From contig NZ_JAPDMS010000001.1 in the NCBI RefSeq assembly GCF_026319365.1, forward strand, positions 932,456 to 996,455: a stretch of 64,000 nt of DNA, given 5' to 3'. Position 1 is the stretch's first letter, and every line of letters begins with the position of its first letter. Shown here one piece after another: positions 43,742-54,386 of this stretch. A program made the translations under genes and the position numbers. Source of the DNA: Methylophaga sp. OBS1. Lineage in GTDB: Bacteria; Pseudomonadota; Gammaproteobacteria; Nitrosococcales; Methylophagaceae. The notes beneath the pieces were generated by a model, which did not search any database, had not been told where the DNA came from, and saw only the letters and a list, made by a program, of their open reading frames with translations.

Positions 43742-44728
43742 TCAACCGTTACTGACTGCACGGACAACGGGTTGCTGCTGTGATTGCTGGCTTTTGCGTC
43801 TCAGCTTAATCAGCTGTGCCAGGATGGAAACGGCAATCTCAGCCGGGGTTTTGCTGCCGATATCCAGGCCCACCGGACCATGCAGGCGGTCAATCTGTTC
43901 TGGCGTCAGATCAAACATGGCCAGTCGTTCCCGACGTTTGGCATTGGTACGGCTGGAACCTAAAGCACCAATAAAAAACGCCTCTGATTTCAGTGCTTCC
44001 AGTAAAGCCATGTCGTCGAGCTTGGGATCATGGGTCAGGGTAATAATGGCGGTATGCTGATCCGGTGCGATTTTGACCACTGCGTCATCGGGCATCATCG
44101 GCAGTAACTCGCCATCTTCAGCCAACCAGGTTTGTTGCATGTCCTCACGTGGCTCGGCAACCAGCACCTGGTAATCCAGTGCCGAGGCCATTTTGGCTAA
44201 ATAACCGGAAGTTTCACCGGCACCGATCACCAACAGGCGGGCACGTGGACCATAGCTGAAAGTCAGCTCTGTAGCTTTTTCCTGAACCAGATGTTCACTG
44301 TCTGCCAGCTCAATAAAGCTTTTTGCCTGAACGAGATCAAGCCGGCGCTGAATAGTCCGGCGCTGTTCAATCGTTTCCAGCACTTGTTTCACCCAGCTGA
44401 TGTCTGTCACTTTCTCCAAAGAAAGGCGCAAAGTGCCGCCGCAGGGGAGACGAAACCGGTCACGTTCCTCAACCGATTCACCATAAGTCAACAGCCTCAG
44501 TTTTGTTCCGGCCAGTTCTCCCGACAGAACCTTGTCTTTGAGATCTTCTTCTATGCAGCCACCCGAGACTGAGCCGATAAGGGCGCCATCCTGCCGGATG
44601 GCGCACATCGCACCGGGTTGTCTGGGGCTGGAGCCATAGGTTTTTATCACCGTGCTCAGCCAGACAACGTGACCAGCTTCGTGCCAACTTAGTACCTGCC
44701 GCAAAACCGTGATATCGGTGCTTTGCAT
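43742..44728 (-). CDS. XdhC/CoxI family molybdenum-enzyme maturation factor
   Basis: A 328-residue cytoplasmic protein. The N-terminal XdhC/CoxI domain has the conserved TYGSSPRQPGAMCAIRQDG and GSVSGGCIEEDL, and the C-terminal Rossmann domain has VIGAGETSGYLAKMASALDY. Members bind and sulfurate molybdenum cofactor before insertion into xanthine-dehydrogenase-type enzymes. It follows the catalytic-subunit gene directly and precedes the MocA-like gene, giving a complete maturation set. Confidence 0.9.
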   Translation of the reverse strand: MQSTDITVLRQVLSWHEAGHVVWLSTVIKTYGSSPRQPGAMCAIRQDGALIGSVSGGCIEEDLKDKVLSGELAGTKLRLLTYGESVEERDRFRLPCGGTLRLSLEKVTDISWVKQVLETIEQRRTIQRRLDLVQAKSFIELADSEHLVQEKATELTFSYGPRARLLVIGAGETSGYLAKMASALDYQVLVAEPREDMQQTWLAEDGELLPMMPDDAVVKIAPDQHTAIITLTHDPKLDDMALLEALKSEAFFIGALGSSRTNAKRRERLAMFDLTPEQIDRLHGPVGLDIGSKTPAEIAVSILAQLIKLRRKSQQSQQQPVVRAVSNG

Positions 44729-47014
44729 CTAGGCCTCCAGTTGATAACGGATGGGCAGGTTACGGATGCGCTTCTTGGTCGCGTTGAAAATGGCATTACA
44801 CAAGGCCGGCGCAATTGGTGGCATGCCGGGTTCACCAACACCGCCAAGCGGCTGGTTGTAATCTTTGGCTGGTACAAAGTGGACATTGATTCTGCCCGGT
44901 GCGCCATCCATTCGGGTGACCTGGTAACCATCAAAGTTATCCTGTTCTGCCACACCGTCCTTGAAGCTGATTTCTCCCAGCATGGCAAAGCTGATCCCCA
45001 TCACACAGGCACCCTCCAGCTGTGAACGGATACGCTCAGGATTCACCTGCGGCCCGCAGTCGATAGCAATATCGACCTGGGGTATCGTGACTTCACCGTC
45101 ATCATTGACCTCAACCTCGACCACAGCGGCGACATAGGAAACAAAGCTGTAGTGAGCAGCCAGACCCTGACCTTTACCGGACGGTAATGACTTGCCCCAA
45201 CTGGCTTTGTCTGTGACAAGCTCAACAACCCGGCGCAGGCGACCCGTGTCGATGGGGTAAATCTCCGGTGACTGACCATAATTCCAATCATCCTGTAGGG
45301 TGCGCGGGTCAATCTGACGATCATCACCAATCAGTTCCAGCAGCAGTTCCTTGTGATCACGTTGCTGTTGATGCGCCATTTCTGCGATAAACGATTGCAC
45401 GGCAAAGGCATGAGGCAGATTGGAGACCGAACGGAACCAGCCAATTCGGGTATGGTTTTTAGCAGCTGGGTTTTCCAGCTGAATATTAGGAATGGCATAA
45501 GGGATATTCACCACGCCCATACCGATTTCGATCGGCATTTGATGCTCAGAGCTGGCATCAAAAGTCGATGAGATCGAAGGCGCGACGGTACGATGCAACC
45601 AGGCCTGGGTTTTACCGTTCTCATCAAATGCGGCTTCCAGGTGTTCGTAAGACACCGTGTGATAGTAGGCATGCTGGATATCGTCTTCACGTGTCCAGAC
45701 CAGTTTGACCGGTTTGCCATCCATCGCTTTGGAGGTCAGGGCCGCCTCAACCAGATAGTCAGGCTTGGATTTACGTCCGAAACCGCCGCCAAGCAAGGTG
45801 ACATTCACGGTGACCTGTTCTGGTTTGAGTTCCAGCCACTTGGCCACGGTATCCACGCTGGCCTGGGGGTTTTGTGTCGAAGCCCAAAGCTCACAGGCAT
45901 TGCCCTTGAAATGGGCTGTCGCTACAGGCGGCTCCATCGGTGCCTGTGCCAGGTGCGGAATGTAGTAGCCGGCACTGAGGGTCGATTCAGCATTTTCCAG
46001 TGTCTTGTATGCATCACCGAGCTGTCTCAGGACTTTGCCACCTTTTTGTTTGGCTGACTGTTCCAGCGTTTGACGAAAAGCCTTTGAGTCATAGTCGCTG
46101 TTCGGGCCTTTGTTCCACTCGATCTTGAGTTTTTTACGGCCTTCCATCGCTGCCCAGGTATTCTCGGCAACCACGACCACCCCACCCAACGGGTTGAATA
46201 CCGCAGGCGGCGGGGAAGAGGGCAGAGTCAGCGTTTTAATCACGCCCGGGACTTTCAATGCTTCACTATCATCAAAGGATTTTAGCGTGTCGCCATAAGC
46301 GGGCGGATGAGCAACGACGGCATAGACCATGTCATTGAGGCGAACATCCATGCCATATTCGGCTTGGCCGGTGGCGATGGCGTGACCGTCGATATTCTTA
46401 CTGCTGTTTTTGCCGATGTAGCGAAAATCTTCAGCTGATTTATATTGCAGACTGGAGCGTTCCGGCACGTCTAACTGGGCAGCTGCCTGAGCCAGTTCGC
46501 CATAGCCCATTTTGCGGCCTGAAGGCGGGTGGATCACTTCATGATTCAGCGCTTTCACTTCTGAGACCGGTACTGCCATCATCGCCGCCGCTGCTGTTTC
46601 CAGCATCATGCGGGCGGCTGAGCCCACATTGCGCATCGGCATGAAGAAGTGGCGAACACTGCGGGATCCATCGGTGTTCTGATTGCCATATTTTTGCTCA
46701 TGACCCGGCGCCTGAACGACTTTGACCCGCTCCCAGTCAGCCTCCATTTCATCGGCCACCACCATAGGCAGGCTGGTACGTACCCCCTGACCCATTTCTG
46801 CACGGTGGGCAACGATGGTGACAGTGCCGTCCTCAGCAATCGACACGAACACTAGTGGATTATCAACCCAGCCGTTAGGCATGGCATCTCGGCCATATTT
46901 GGGCTTTTCTTCTTCGGCGGACAGCCCCGGCAGACCGACGGCCAATACCAGACCACTCAGCGCAAAACCTTTGACAAAACCGCGGCGGCTGATGTTAACG
47001 ATGTTATCCTTCAT
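44729..47014 (-). CDS. Molybdopterin-binding subunit of an IorB-type hydroxylase
   Basis: Catalytic subunit of about 761 residues of the xanthine oxidase superfamily, IorB/aldehyde-dehydrogenase-like group. A twin-arginine signal ([20 protein letters not shown]) is present, so the complex is exported folded to the periplasm. Cofactor-binding segments include [16 protein letters not shown] and [20 protein letters not shown]; a C-terminal [17 protein letters not shown] block carries the catalytic-Glu region. I start at ATG 47014, where the Tat signal begins; it overlaps the iron-sulfur subunit by 11 bases. The substrate (aldehyde or N-heterocycle) cannot be read from the sequence. Confidence 0.9.
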   Translation of the reverse strand: MKDNIVNISRRGFVKGFALSGLVLAVGLPGLSAEEEKPKYGRDAMPNGWVDNPLVFVSIAEDGTVTIVAHRAEMGQGVRTSLPMVVADEMEADWERVKVVQAPGHEQKYGNQNTDGSRSVRHFFMPMRNVGSAARMMLETAAAAMMAVPVSEVKALNHEVIHPPSGRKMGYGELAQAAAQLDVPERSSLQYKSAEDFRYIGKNSSKNIDGHAIATGQAEYGMDVRLNDMVYAVVAHPPAYGDTLKSFDDSEALKVPGVIKTLTLPSSPPPAVFNPLGGVVVVAENTWAAMEGRKKLKIEWNKGPNSDYDSKAFRQTLEQSAKQKGGKVLRQLGDAYKTLENAESTLSAGYYIPHLAQAPMEPPVATAHFKGNACELWASTQNPQASVDTVAKWLELKPEQVTVNVTLLGGGFGRKSKPDYLVEAALTSKAMDGKPVKLVWTREDDIQHAYYHTVSYEHLEAAFDENGKTQAWLHRTVAPSISSTFDASSEHQMPIEIGMGVVNIPYAIPNIQLENPAAKNHTRIGWFRSVSNLPHAFAVQSFIAEMAHQQQRDHKELLLELIGDDRQIDPRTLQDDWNYGQSPEIYPIDTGRLRRVVELVTDKASWGKSLPSGKGQGLAAHYSFVSYVAAVVEVEVNDDGEVTIPQVDIAIDCGPQVNPERIRSQLEGACVMGISFAMLGEISFKDGVAEQDNFDGYQVTRMDGAPGRINVHFVPAKDYNQPLGGVGEPGMPPIAPALCNAIFNATKKRIRNLPIRYQLEA

Positions 47015-47474
47015 GACCGGCCCCCAGTTTGTTGGCTGCCTGTTTGATGGCATCACGAATGCGGGTATAGGTGCCGCAGCGACAGATATTGCCGCTCATG
47101 GCGTTGTTGATATCCTCATCACTGGGTTTGGGATTGGTGTTGAGCAGCGCGGTGGCAGAAACTATCTGACCGGACTGACAGTAACCACATTGGGGCACAT
47201 TCTTTTCCAGCCAGGCAGCCTGAATGGCGCGACCCGCGGGTTGCTCAGAGATTGCCTCAATCGTAGTCAGTTTTTTGTTTTCGGCCTGTTTGATCGGGGT
47301 CACACAGGAGCGGATGGGCTGACCATCAAGCATCACAGTGCAGGCGCCGCACAGTGACTGCCCGCAACCGAATTTGGTGCCGGTCATGCCTAAAACATCA
47401 CGAAGCGCCCACAGGATGGGCATATCCTCAGGCACATCAACCTGATGGACCTGCTCATTGATAGTGATTTTCAT
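47004..47474 (-). CDS. 2Fe-2S subunit of an IorA-type hydroxylase
   Basis: A 156-residue small subunit with two 2Fe-2S centres: a plant-type ferredoxin motif near residues 38-60 ([15 protein letters not shown]) and a helical-domain motif (CGYCQSGQI and CRCGTYTRI). It passes electrons from the molybdenum site. No FAD subunit is encoded nearby, as in IorAB, where a cytochrome is the probable acceptor. I choose ATG 47474 with AAGGGA upstream. It precedes the catalytic gene in the operon and lies downstream of the AraC regulator. Confidence 0.92.
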   Translation of the reverse strand: MKITINEQVHQVDVPEDMPILWALRDVLGMTGTKFGCGQSLCGACTVMLDGQPIRSCVTPIKQAENKKLTTIEAISEQPAGRAIQAAWLEKNVPQCGYCQSGQIVSATALLNTNPKPSDEDINNAMSGNICRCGTYTRIRDAIKQAANKLGAGHEG

Positions 47475-47518
47475 ACACAATCCCTTAAATTTGAAAACGC
47501 GTTTGATTTTTTATTGTG

Positions 47519-48463
47519 TTAACTGGCTGTCAGGTGTGACCGGGCATCTTTGCTGGGCGGCACCCCGAATAAACGACTGTACTCACGGCTGAATTGAGAC
47601 ACGCTGGAATAGCCGACATGCATGCAGGCGGTGCTGACATCCATCATTCTTGTCAGCATGATTTGCTTGGCTTCGTGCAGTCGCAACTCTTTCTGAAACT
47701 GCAGTGGCGTCATGCGCGTGACATTTTTGAAGTGGGTGTGAAACGCAGACACACTCATATTGCTGAGCGTGGCCAGTTCCTCCACTTTCATCGGTTCTTT
47801 AAAATGTTCGCGGATCCAGCTGATGGCTTTGGATATTCTTTGCAGACTGGAATCGGTGGACGCAATCTGTGCCACCAGGGTACCGATATCACTACGCAGC
47901 AGTCGGATGAAGATTTCATCGATAATCAGTGGCTGCAGAAACTCGGCATCTTCAGGTTGTGCCAGCAGCTCAAGCAGACGAGTGCCGGCTTCGACAATCT
48001 TCGGATTAGCCTTACCGATAAACAAAGCTCGTGGATGCTGCACCCGGGGCACTCCGTGGGGGAAAGCTTTTAAAGTGAGCTCGGCCAGCTTCTGCGGTTC
48101 AATATCGACAATCAGACATAGATAAGGCTCGGCTTCACTGGCTCTTAAAATTTTGGCCGAGACCGGCACCTCGGTGGAGTAGACCGCCATTCGGGAGTTA
48201 TCGTAGTCGTAAACATCCTGTCCGATCAGGACCCGCTTGGCACCCTGCGCAATAATGCACATGCCCGGATTGGTCACCGCCCGGGTCGGGTTGGTGTCGG
48301 TATTGGCGGTGCGGAGCAGGTGCACGCCGGGCAGTGGCAGATCAAACAGACCGTCATGCGGTGCATAGCGACTGATGAGTTTAGCCAGTGCCGCACGGGC
48401 ATCAGCACTGTCATCGCTGCTGGCAGCGTGCGCTTCTTTGTGGTTTAATTCAGTCATGGTCAA
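47519..48463 (-). CDS. AraC-family regulator with AraC_N domain
   Basis: A 314-residue regulator: N-terminal AraC_N/cupin ligand domain (about 30-195, with NPGMCIIAQGAKRVLIG) and a C-terminal double helix-turn-helix (about 210-310, ELATLSNMSVSAFHTHFKNVT and VGYSSVSQFSREYSRLFGVPP). The AraC_N group includes YqhC, an aldehyde-responsive activator. It lies 44 bases upstream of the molybdenum hydroxylase genes on the same strand. Its promoter shares a box with the RND operon promoter, so it may control both. Confidence 0.9.
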   Translation of the reverse strand: MTMTELNHKEAHAASSDDSADARAALAKLISRYAPHDGLFDLPLPGVHLLRTANTDTNPTRAVTNPGMCIIAQGAKRVLIGQDVYDYDNSRMAVYSTEVPVSAKILRASEAEPYLCLIVDIEPQKLAELTLKAFPHGVPRVQHPRALFIGKANPKIVEAGTRLLELLAQPEDAEFLQPLIIDEIFIRLLRSDIGTLVAQIASTDSSLQRISKAISWIREHFKEPMKVEELATLSNMSVSAFHTHFKNVTRMTPLQFQKELRLHEAKQIMLTRMMDVSTACMHVGYSSVSQFSREYSRLFGVPPSKDARSHLTAS

Positions 48464-48506
48464 CCTACCGCTGTGGCCGTGATAGCATGGAAATTATCAA
48501 TCTTTA

Positions 48507-48577
48507 ATTCTAGAGACTGACAGCTTGTCTGACTTGCCTGAAGCTACAGCCTTGTTGACTGATTCTCCAGTAAACCC
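48507..48577 (-). promoter_or_regulatory. araC promoter with upstream activator-type box
   Basis: Minus-strand -10 TAGAAT (48507-48512), then 20 bases, then a box of about 45 bases (48533-48577). The box matches the one at 54560-54602 in 29 of the first 35 positions, in the same orientation and at the same distance from its -10. The likely transcript starts near 48500, giving a leader of about 37 bases before the araC ATG. Confidence 0.65.
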
Positions 48578-48618
48578 GTCCGATATGAATAACTGACCAC
48601 CACGGATAAATTCAGTTC

Positions 48619-50040
48619 TCAGCTTTTTACCTGCCAACCACCACCTAGCGCCTTGTAAATGGCAATCAGGTTCAGCACGGCACTGATTTCACTTCCGGCC
48701 AGAGTATCTTCGGTTTCCAGTAAAGTTCGCTCGGCATCCAGCACATCCAGAAAATCATCATAGCCTTCATCAAAACGTTGTCGTGCCAGCTCGGCAGAAT
48801 GTTGGGCTGACTTTGCCGCCTGTTGCAGGGTCGCCCGGCGTTCCTCTTCGCGGGCAAAATCACTGACCGCAGTCTGTGTTTCTTCCAAAGCCGCCAGTAC
48901 CGTTTTGTCGTAGTTCGCCAGTTGGGCGAGACTGCGGGCATCAGCCTGATCGATACGGGCACGAATGCTGTCACGGTTGAATACCTGCCATTGCAGGGAA
49001 GGACCCAGTGAACCAGCTAGCGCCGAAGTGCCGAAGCTGCTGAGATTGGTGGCGACAAAACCCAGCGAGCCAAGCAGGCTGACTTTCGGGAACAGATCAG
49101 CAACAGCGACATTATAAGCCGCGACACTGGCCGCCAGATTGCGCTCTGCCGCGCGAATATCAGGACGTCGTTTGAGTAATGACTCAGCATCACCCACAGC
49201 CAGCGTCACCGGCAATTCAGGCAGTGGCGCTTTTTCTGATAATCGCTTACGCAAGGCGTCCGGTACCTGTCCTGTCAGCACTGATAAACGATTGATGGCG
49301 GCAGATACCGCTGCCTGCAGCGGGGGGATAGTCGACTTGGTGAGGGTCAACTGGGTTTCAGCTCGGGACACATCCAGCGCTGTAGCGCGACCATTATCCA
49401 GGAGCACTTGCGTCAGTTCATAGGTTTCAGCCTGGTTGCTCTGGTTACGCTCGGCAATATCCAGCCGGTGCTGGGCACCGCGAAGTTCGATGTAGGCTCT
49501 GGCAACCTCTGCAGCAATGGTGACATAAATCTGCTGTAAATCCGCTTCGGCAGATTCCGTCAAAGCCTGCTGTGCTTCAACCCTAGATGATACACGGTTG
49601 AACAGATCCAGTTCCCAACTGGCATCAAAGCCCGCCTGGAAACTGTTATTGGTTCTGGGCAGGTTGGTCCCATTGGAGCTCTCCTGCGAATTCAGGTTAC
49701 GCGAGGCATCGCCGGTGGCATCGACAGCAGGCTGACGGTCATAACCGACTTCACGACGCAAAGCCCGGGCTTCCTGCAGATTGGCGTAGGCGATCCGCAC
49801 ATCCGGATTAGCATTGAGCGCGGTGTTGACCAATTCGGTCAGCAGGGGATCATTAAATTCACGCCACCAGTCGGCAACCGGTTTTTTGTTGGCCTGAACA
49901 CGATCATTACCGGCCTGTTGCAGTTCAGTTTCCGACACCGCCTCGGGCGTTTCCGGTGCCTGATAATCGCGAAATGAGGCGCAGCCGCCGGCTGCCATGA
50001 GAACCCCGATAAGTAGCGCTAGTAAAGGTCGCTTTGTCAT
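48619..50040 (-). CDS. RND efflux outer-membrane lipoprotein (OprM/NodT-type)
   Basis: TolC-like channel of 473 residues, trimeric outer-membrane exit duct. Lipoprotein signal with lipobox AAGGC (Cys about 20). Two outer-membrane-efflux-protein repeats (about 60-250 and 275-460), with the typical RRPDIRAAERNLAASVAAYNVAVADLFP segment. It is the last gene of the three-gene RND operon; its start overlaps the pump gene's stop by one base. Confidence 0.93.
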   Translation of the reverse strand: MTKRPLLALLIGVLMAAGGCASFRDYQAPETPEAVSETELQQAGNDRVQANKKPVADWWREFNDPLLTELVNTALNANPDVRIAYANLQEARALRREVGYDRQPAVDATGDASRNLNSQESSNGTNLPRTNNSFQAGFDASWELDLFNRVSSRVEAQQALTESAEADLQQIYVTIAAEVARAYIELRGAQHRLDIAERNQSNQAETYELTQVLLDNGRATALDVSRAETQLTLTKSTIPPLQAAVSAAINRLSVLTGQVPDALRKRLSEKAPLPELPVTLAVGDAESLLKRRPDIRAAERNLAASVAAYNVAVADLFPKVSLLGSLGFVATNLSSFGTSALAGSLGPSLQWQVFNRDSIRARIDQADARSLAQLANYDKTVLAALEETQTAVSDFAREEERRATLQQAAKSAQHSAELARQRFDEGYDDFLDVLDAERTLLETEDTLAGSEISAVLNLIAIYKALGGGWQVKS

Positions 50041-53000
50041 TAAACAGACTCCGAAGACAGGTTATCCGAGGTCTTTTTGACCCGAATCAGTGCCAGTTTG
50101 CGGCACAACACATAAAACACCGGCGTGAATATCAAGCCGAAGGCGGTCACACCGAGCATGCCGGAGAACACGGCCACCCCCAGCGCCTGGCGCATTTCCG
50201 CACCGGCACCGGTGGCAATCACCATCGGCACCACGCCCAGAATGAAGGCGAAGGAGGTCATCAGAATCGGGCGCAGGCGAAGCCGCGCCGCTTCCACCGC
50301 CGCCTGCCACATATCACGACCCTGATCTTCCAGTTCGCGGGCAAACTCGACAATAAGAATGGCGTTTTTAGAGGCCAGCCCCACCAGGACCACCAGACCG
50401 ATCTGGGTCAGGATGTTGTTATCCATACCGGCCATATAGACGCCGGTAATGGCCGACAGCAGACACATCGGCACAATCAGAATAATGGACAGTGGCAGCG
50501 TCCAACTCTCGTACTGGGCGGCCAGCAGCAGAAAGACAAACACCACCGCCAGCACAAAGGCGAGGACCGCCGTATCGCCGGTCGATTTCTGCTGATAGGC
50601 AATCTCTGTCCACTCATAACCAATGCCGTCAGGCAGGATCTGCGCGGCCAGATCTTCCATCGCGTTCAGCGCTTCACCCGAGCTGTAGCCGGGACTGGCA
50701 CTGCCCATTACACCGGCCGCCGGATACAGATTGTATCGCGGCACACGGGAGGGGCCAGAGGTGTTTTCCACTGTGGCAAAAGAGCCAATCGGCACCATAT
50801 CACCGTTGTTATTGCGCACCCGGATTCGCAATGCATCATCAATGCTGAGGCGTTCTTCGGCTTCCGCCTGCGCTGTGACCCGGAAAGTTCTGCCCAGGTA
50901 ATTAAAGTCATTGATATAGACCGACCCGATAAAGACTTCCAGCGCTTCAAACACGTTATCCACCGGTACGCCCAGACGCTCAGCCTTATTGCGGTCAATA
51001 TCCAGGTAAAGCTGTGGATTATTGGTATTGAAGAAAGTAAACGCTGCTGTCGTGGCCGGACTGTCAGGGCTGTTGGCAGCCGCTGCCATATCTTTGGCTG
51101 CCTGTTCCAGCACAGCCAGACCGCGCCCACCCTGGTCCTGTAACATCATTTTAAAACCACCGGCATTCCCGATACCGGGAACAGGCGGTCGCTCAAACAC
51201 GGCAATCTGAGCATTTTTGAACGAGCCCGCAACAGCACGCATATTGTCCAGAATGCTTTGATATTCAATGCCTTCAGCGAGCCGCTTATCAAATGACTCG
51301 AGTGGCGTGAAGATGACCGCGGCATTGGATTGCAGCGTACGGGTCGCGCCGGAGAAACCGGTAAAACCCACCGTATTGGCAAGGCCCGGCACCTTCAACA
51401 TTTCGCTACTAACGGCCTGGACTACCTCATCGGTTTCAGTTAGAGACGCACCTTCCGGCAGCGTAATCGCAACAATCAGCGAGCCCTGGTCCTGTGATGG
51501 AATAAAGCCTGTCGGCACACGGTCGAACTGAAACGCGGTCAGCGTCATCAGACCGCCGTAAATCAGCAGCATGATAAAGCCCATGCGAATGGTTTTGCCG
51601 ACAAACCAGCCATAACGATTCGACAGCCCGTTCATGCCTTTATTGAAACCATTAAAGAAGGCTTTGACCGGTGACTTGTACCATTTGACCGGTTTGTGGT
51701 CATGCGGCTCCACCTTCATCAGTATGGCGGCCAAAGCAGGGGACAGGGTCAGCGATACTGCCACCGAAATCATCGTGGCCACGGCCACGGTGAGACCGAA
51801 AGCCTGGTAGAATTTGCCCGAAATCCCCTCCAGGAACAGGGTTGGCAGGAACACCGCGACCAGGACCAGTCCCATCGCAATCAGCGCGGAACCGACCTCA
51901 TCCATCGTTTTACGGGCGGCATCACGGGGTGAAAGACCATTGCGCAGGTTGCGTTCCATATTTTCTACAATGACGATGGCATCATCGACCACGATACCAA
52001 TCGCCAGCACCAGACCGAACAGGGTCAGGTTATTGAGCGAATAGCCGAGCGCCGACATCACGGCAAAGGTCCCGATCAAAGACACCGGAATCGCCACAAT
52101 CGGAATAATGGCAGCGCGCCAGGTCTGCAGAAACACCAGAATGACGATCACCACCAGGAACACGGCTTCATACACGGTCAGTTCAACCGCTTCAACCGAC
52201 TGTTCAATAAACTCGGTGGGGTTATAAGCAAACTCGTATTCGATTCCGGGCGGGAAATCCTTGGCGATATCGATCATTTCAGCCTTGAGGGCCTGGGTGG
52301 TAGCAATCGCATTGGATCCCGGACGCTGGTAGATAGGCAGCGCCACGGCCGGTTTTTCACCCAGGTAGCCTTTGGTGACATACTCCTGAGCACCGAGTTC
52401 AATACGGGCCACATCTTTCAGGCGAACAATCCGGCCTTCCTCGGCTTTCACGATAACTTCCCCGAACTGTTGCGGGGTTTCCAGCCGGCCCTGAGTCTGC
52501 ACAATGTATTCGTAGTAGTTCTGTTCCTTTTGCGGTGCACTGTTGAGCGTGCCACTGGCAACCTGCACGTTCTGACTCCGGAGGGCATTAATGATGTCGC
52601 CGGCCGCGATATTATAGGATTGCAGCAATGCCGGTTTCAGCCAGATCCGCATCGCATAATCAGCAGCACCAAATACCCGGACCTCACCGACACCTTCAAT
52701 CCGGCGCAGGCGATCACGAACATTAAGCACGCCATAGTTAGCCAGGTAGTTCTGGTCATAAGTGCCATCCGGGGAGGACATATTGACTACCAGCATCAGA
52801 TCCGGGGTGTTTTTACGGGTTGTCACCCCCATGCTACGGACGACTTCCGGCAAGCGCGGTTCAGCAATCGCCACCCGGTTTTGAACCAGCACCTGGGCGG
52901 TATCCAGATCCGTACCCAGTTCAAAGGTGATAGTGAGGGTCATACTGCCGTCGGCTGAAGCCTGTGAATGCATATAGAGCATGCCTTCGACACCGTTCAC

Positions 53001-53210
53001 TTCCTGCTCAATCGGTGTGGCTACCGTTTCTGCCACCGTTTCGGCGGTGGCCCCCGGGTAATTGGCCGAAACCTGGATGGTGGGGGGAGCCACTGAAGGA
53101 TATTGCTCAATCGGCAGGGTAAAAAAGGCCATCGCACCGACGATCACGGTCATGATAGACATCACCGTGGCAAATATCGGTCTGTCGATAAAAAACTTGG
53201 GAAATTGCAT
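50040..53210 (-). CDS. RND multidrug efflux permease (AcrB/MexF-like)
   Basis: Inner-membrane proton-driven pump of 1056 residues with 12 helices and two large periplasmic loops (HAE1 family). Landmarks: N-terminal FFIDRPIFATVMSIMTVIVGAMAFFTLPIEQYPSVAPPTIQVSANYPGA split by helix 1, the proton-relay GIVVDDAIVIVENMER in helix 4, GFIPSQDQGSL and SKNAILIVEFARE. Sequence flavour and gene order suggest the MexF/AcrF branch. Drug specificity cannot be inferred. Confidence 0.96.
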   Translation of the reverse strand: MQFPKFFIDRPIFATVMSIMTVIVGAMAFFTLPIEQYPSVAPPTIQVSANYPGATAETVAETVATPIEQEVNGVEGMLYMHSQASADGSMTLTITFELGTDLDTAQVLVQNRVAIAEPRLPEVVRSMGVTTRKNTPDLMLVVNMSSPDGTYDQNYLANYGVLNVRDRLRRIEGVGEVRVFGAADYAMRIWLKPALLQSYNIAAGDIINALRSQNVQVASGTLNSAPQKEQNYYEYIVQTQGRLETPQQFGEVIVKAEEGRIVRLKDVARIELGAQEYVTKGYLGEKPAVALPIYQRPGSNAIATTQALKAEMIDIAKDFPPGIEYEFAYNPTEFIEQSVEAVELTVYEAVFLVVIVILVFLQTWRAAIIPIVAIPVSLIGTFAVMSALGYSLNNLTLFGLVLAIGIVVDDAIVIVENMERNLRNGLSPRDAARKTMDEVGSALIAMGLVLVAVFLPTLFLEGISGKFYQAFGLTVAVATMISVAVSLTLSPALAAILMKVEPHDHKPVKWYKSPVKAFFNGFNKGMNGLSNRYGWFVGKTIRMGFIMLLIYGGLMTLTAFQFDRVPTGFIPSQDQGSLIVAITLPEGASLTETDEVVQAVSSEMLKVPGLANTVGFTGFSGATRTLQSNAAVIFTPLESFDKRLAEGIEYQSILDNMRAVAGSFKNAQIAVFERPPVPGIGNAGGFKMMLQDQGGRGLAVLEQAAKDMAAAANSPDSPATTAAFTFFNTNNPQLYLDIDRNKAERLGVPVDNVFEALEVFIGSVYINDFNYLGRTFRVTAQAEAEERLSIDDALRIRVRNNNGDMVPIGSFATVENTSGPSRVPRYNLYPAAGVMGSASPGYSSGEALNAMEDLAAQILPDGIGYEWTEIAYQQKSTGDTAVLAFVLAVVFVFLLLAAQYESWTLPLSIILIVPMCLLSAITGVYMAGMDNNILTQIGLVVLVGLASKNAILIVEFARELEDQGRDMWQAAVEAARLRLRPILMTSFAFILGVVPMVIATGAGAEMRQALGVAVFSGMLGVTAFGLIFTPVFYVLCRKLALIRVKKTSDNLSSESV

Positions 53211-53219
53211 AAAAATTCC

Positions 53220-54386
53220 TTATTCCTGATCCGTCCGTTGCTCAGAACCTGTACCTTCCGCCTGCACCAGGGTATCGGGCTCTTGCCACGCTAACTCAAC
53301 AGGATTAGGAGTGACGGGCTGGTCCGCCTGACGGATCCGCTGAATGCCGTTAATCACCACGCGTTCATCGCCGCTCAATCCCTCGCTGACCACAATCAGA
53401 TCGTTATCCAGAAGGTTGCCGATCTGCACATACTGCCGCTGTACGATGTCTTTACTATCAACAACATAGACGAACTTTTTATCCTGGTCGGTATTGATGG
53501 CCTTTTCCGGCAGCAGAATCGCTTCGTAATTGGCCCTGCCCAACAGACGGGCACGGCCGAACAGGCCCGGGTAGATAATGCCGTTGTCATTGTTGACGGT
53601 GGCGGTCGCCTGAATGGTGCCGGTGGAATTATCAACGGCATTGTCGACAAAGTGCATCTTGCCCTGGTGGTAGAATTTATCTTCATCCAGCAGTTTGATG
53701 TAAATGGGATTCGGCGCGGAATCGCTGCTTGGACGTTGACCGGCCCGATCCAGACGCAGATATTTGAGCAGATCAGTCTGCGAGCCTTCAAAGCGGAAAT
53801 GTATCGGATTGGTGCTGACGATGCGGGTTAATACCGTTTCGTTTTCTTCCACCATATTGCCGACATCCACGTAACTGTCACTGACCTTGCCATCAATCGG
53901 CGAGGTGACTTCGGTAAAGGCCATTTGCAAACGTGCGTTGTCCAGCGAAGATTTGGCAATCTGTAACTCCTGAAAGCGCCGATCAGCTTCTTCCTGAGAA
54001 ATCGCCCGGCTCTCACGTAGATTCTGGGCGCGTTCCCATTCTTTCTGTGCCAGTTGGTGCTGTGCTTCTATCCGCTGTAGTTCATAGCTGAATGGGCGCG
54101 GGTCAATGACGTAGAGCACATCGCCTTTTTTGACCATCTGTCCGTCTTTGAATCTTTTTTCCACCAGATAACCGGTGACGCGGGCACGTAATTGCACATC
54201 GTTGATGGCTTCAAAACGCCCTGTGAACTCATCCCAGTCGGTCAGCGTCTGTTTTAAAGGTGTCGCTACATCCACTTCCGGCGGCGGGGGTGGACTTGGG
54301 GCAGCGTCGGCATTCTGTGTGCTATCCGTGCAGGCTGTGGAGGCCAATGTCATTAAAAAGACTAAAGCTGAAAATGAAAGTCGCAT
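53220..54386 (-). CDS. RND periplasmic adaptor lipoprotein (MexE/AcrA-like)
   Basis: Membrane fusion protein of about 388 residues joining pump and outer-membrane channel. From ATG 54386 (GGAG 7 bases upstream) the product starts MRLSFSALVFLMTLASTACTD, with a lipobox Cys; a longer frame from 54428 adds 14 residues. Lipoyl and alpha-hairpin domains are visible (LRARVTGYLVEKRFKDGQMVKKGDVLYVIDPRPF; coiled region about 95-150). It is first in the adaptor-pump-channel operon. Confidence 0.94.
   Translation of the reverse strand: MRLSFSALVFLMTLASTACTDSTQNADAAPSPPPPPEVDVATPLKQTLTDWDEFTGRFEAINDVQLRARVTGYLVEKRFKDGQMVKKGDVLYVIDPRPFSYELQRIEAQHQLAQKEWERAQNLRESRAISQEEADRRFQELQIAKSSLDNARLQMAFTEVTSPIDGKVSDSYVDVGNMVEENETVLTRIVSTNPIHFRFEGSQTDLLKYLRLDRAGQRPSSDSAPNPIYIKLLDEDKFYHQGKMHFVDNAVDNSTGTIQATATVNNDNGIIYPGLFGRARLLGRANYEAILLPEKAINTDQDKKFVYVVDSKDIVQRQYVQIGNLLDNDLIVVSEGLSGDERVVINGIQRIRQADQPVTPNPVELAWQEPDTLVQAEGTGSEQRTDQE

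Noticed and set aside
50034..51143. A 369-codon open frame on the plus strand
   Set aside because: It is antisense to the RND pump gene, His/Arg/Gln-rich as expected from a shadow of a transporter gene, and has no domain or ribosome site.
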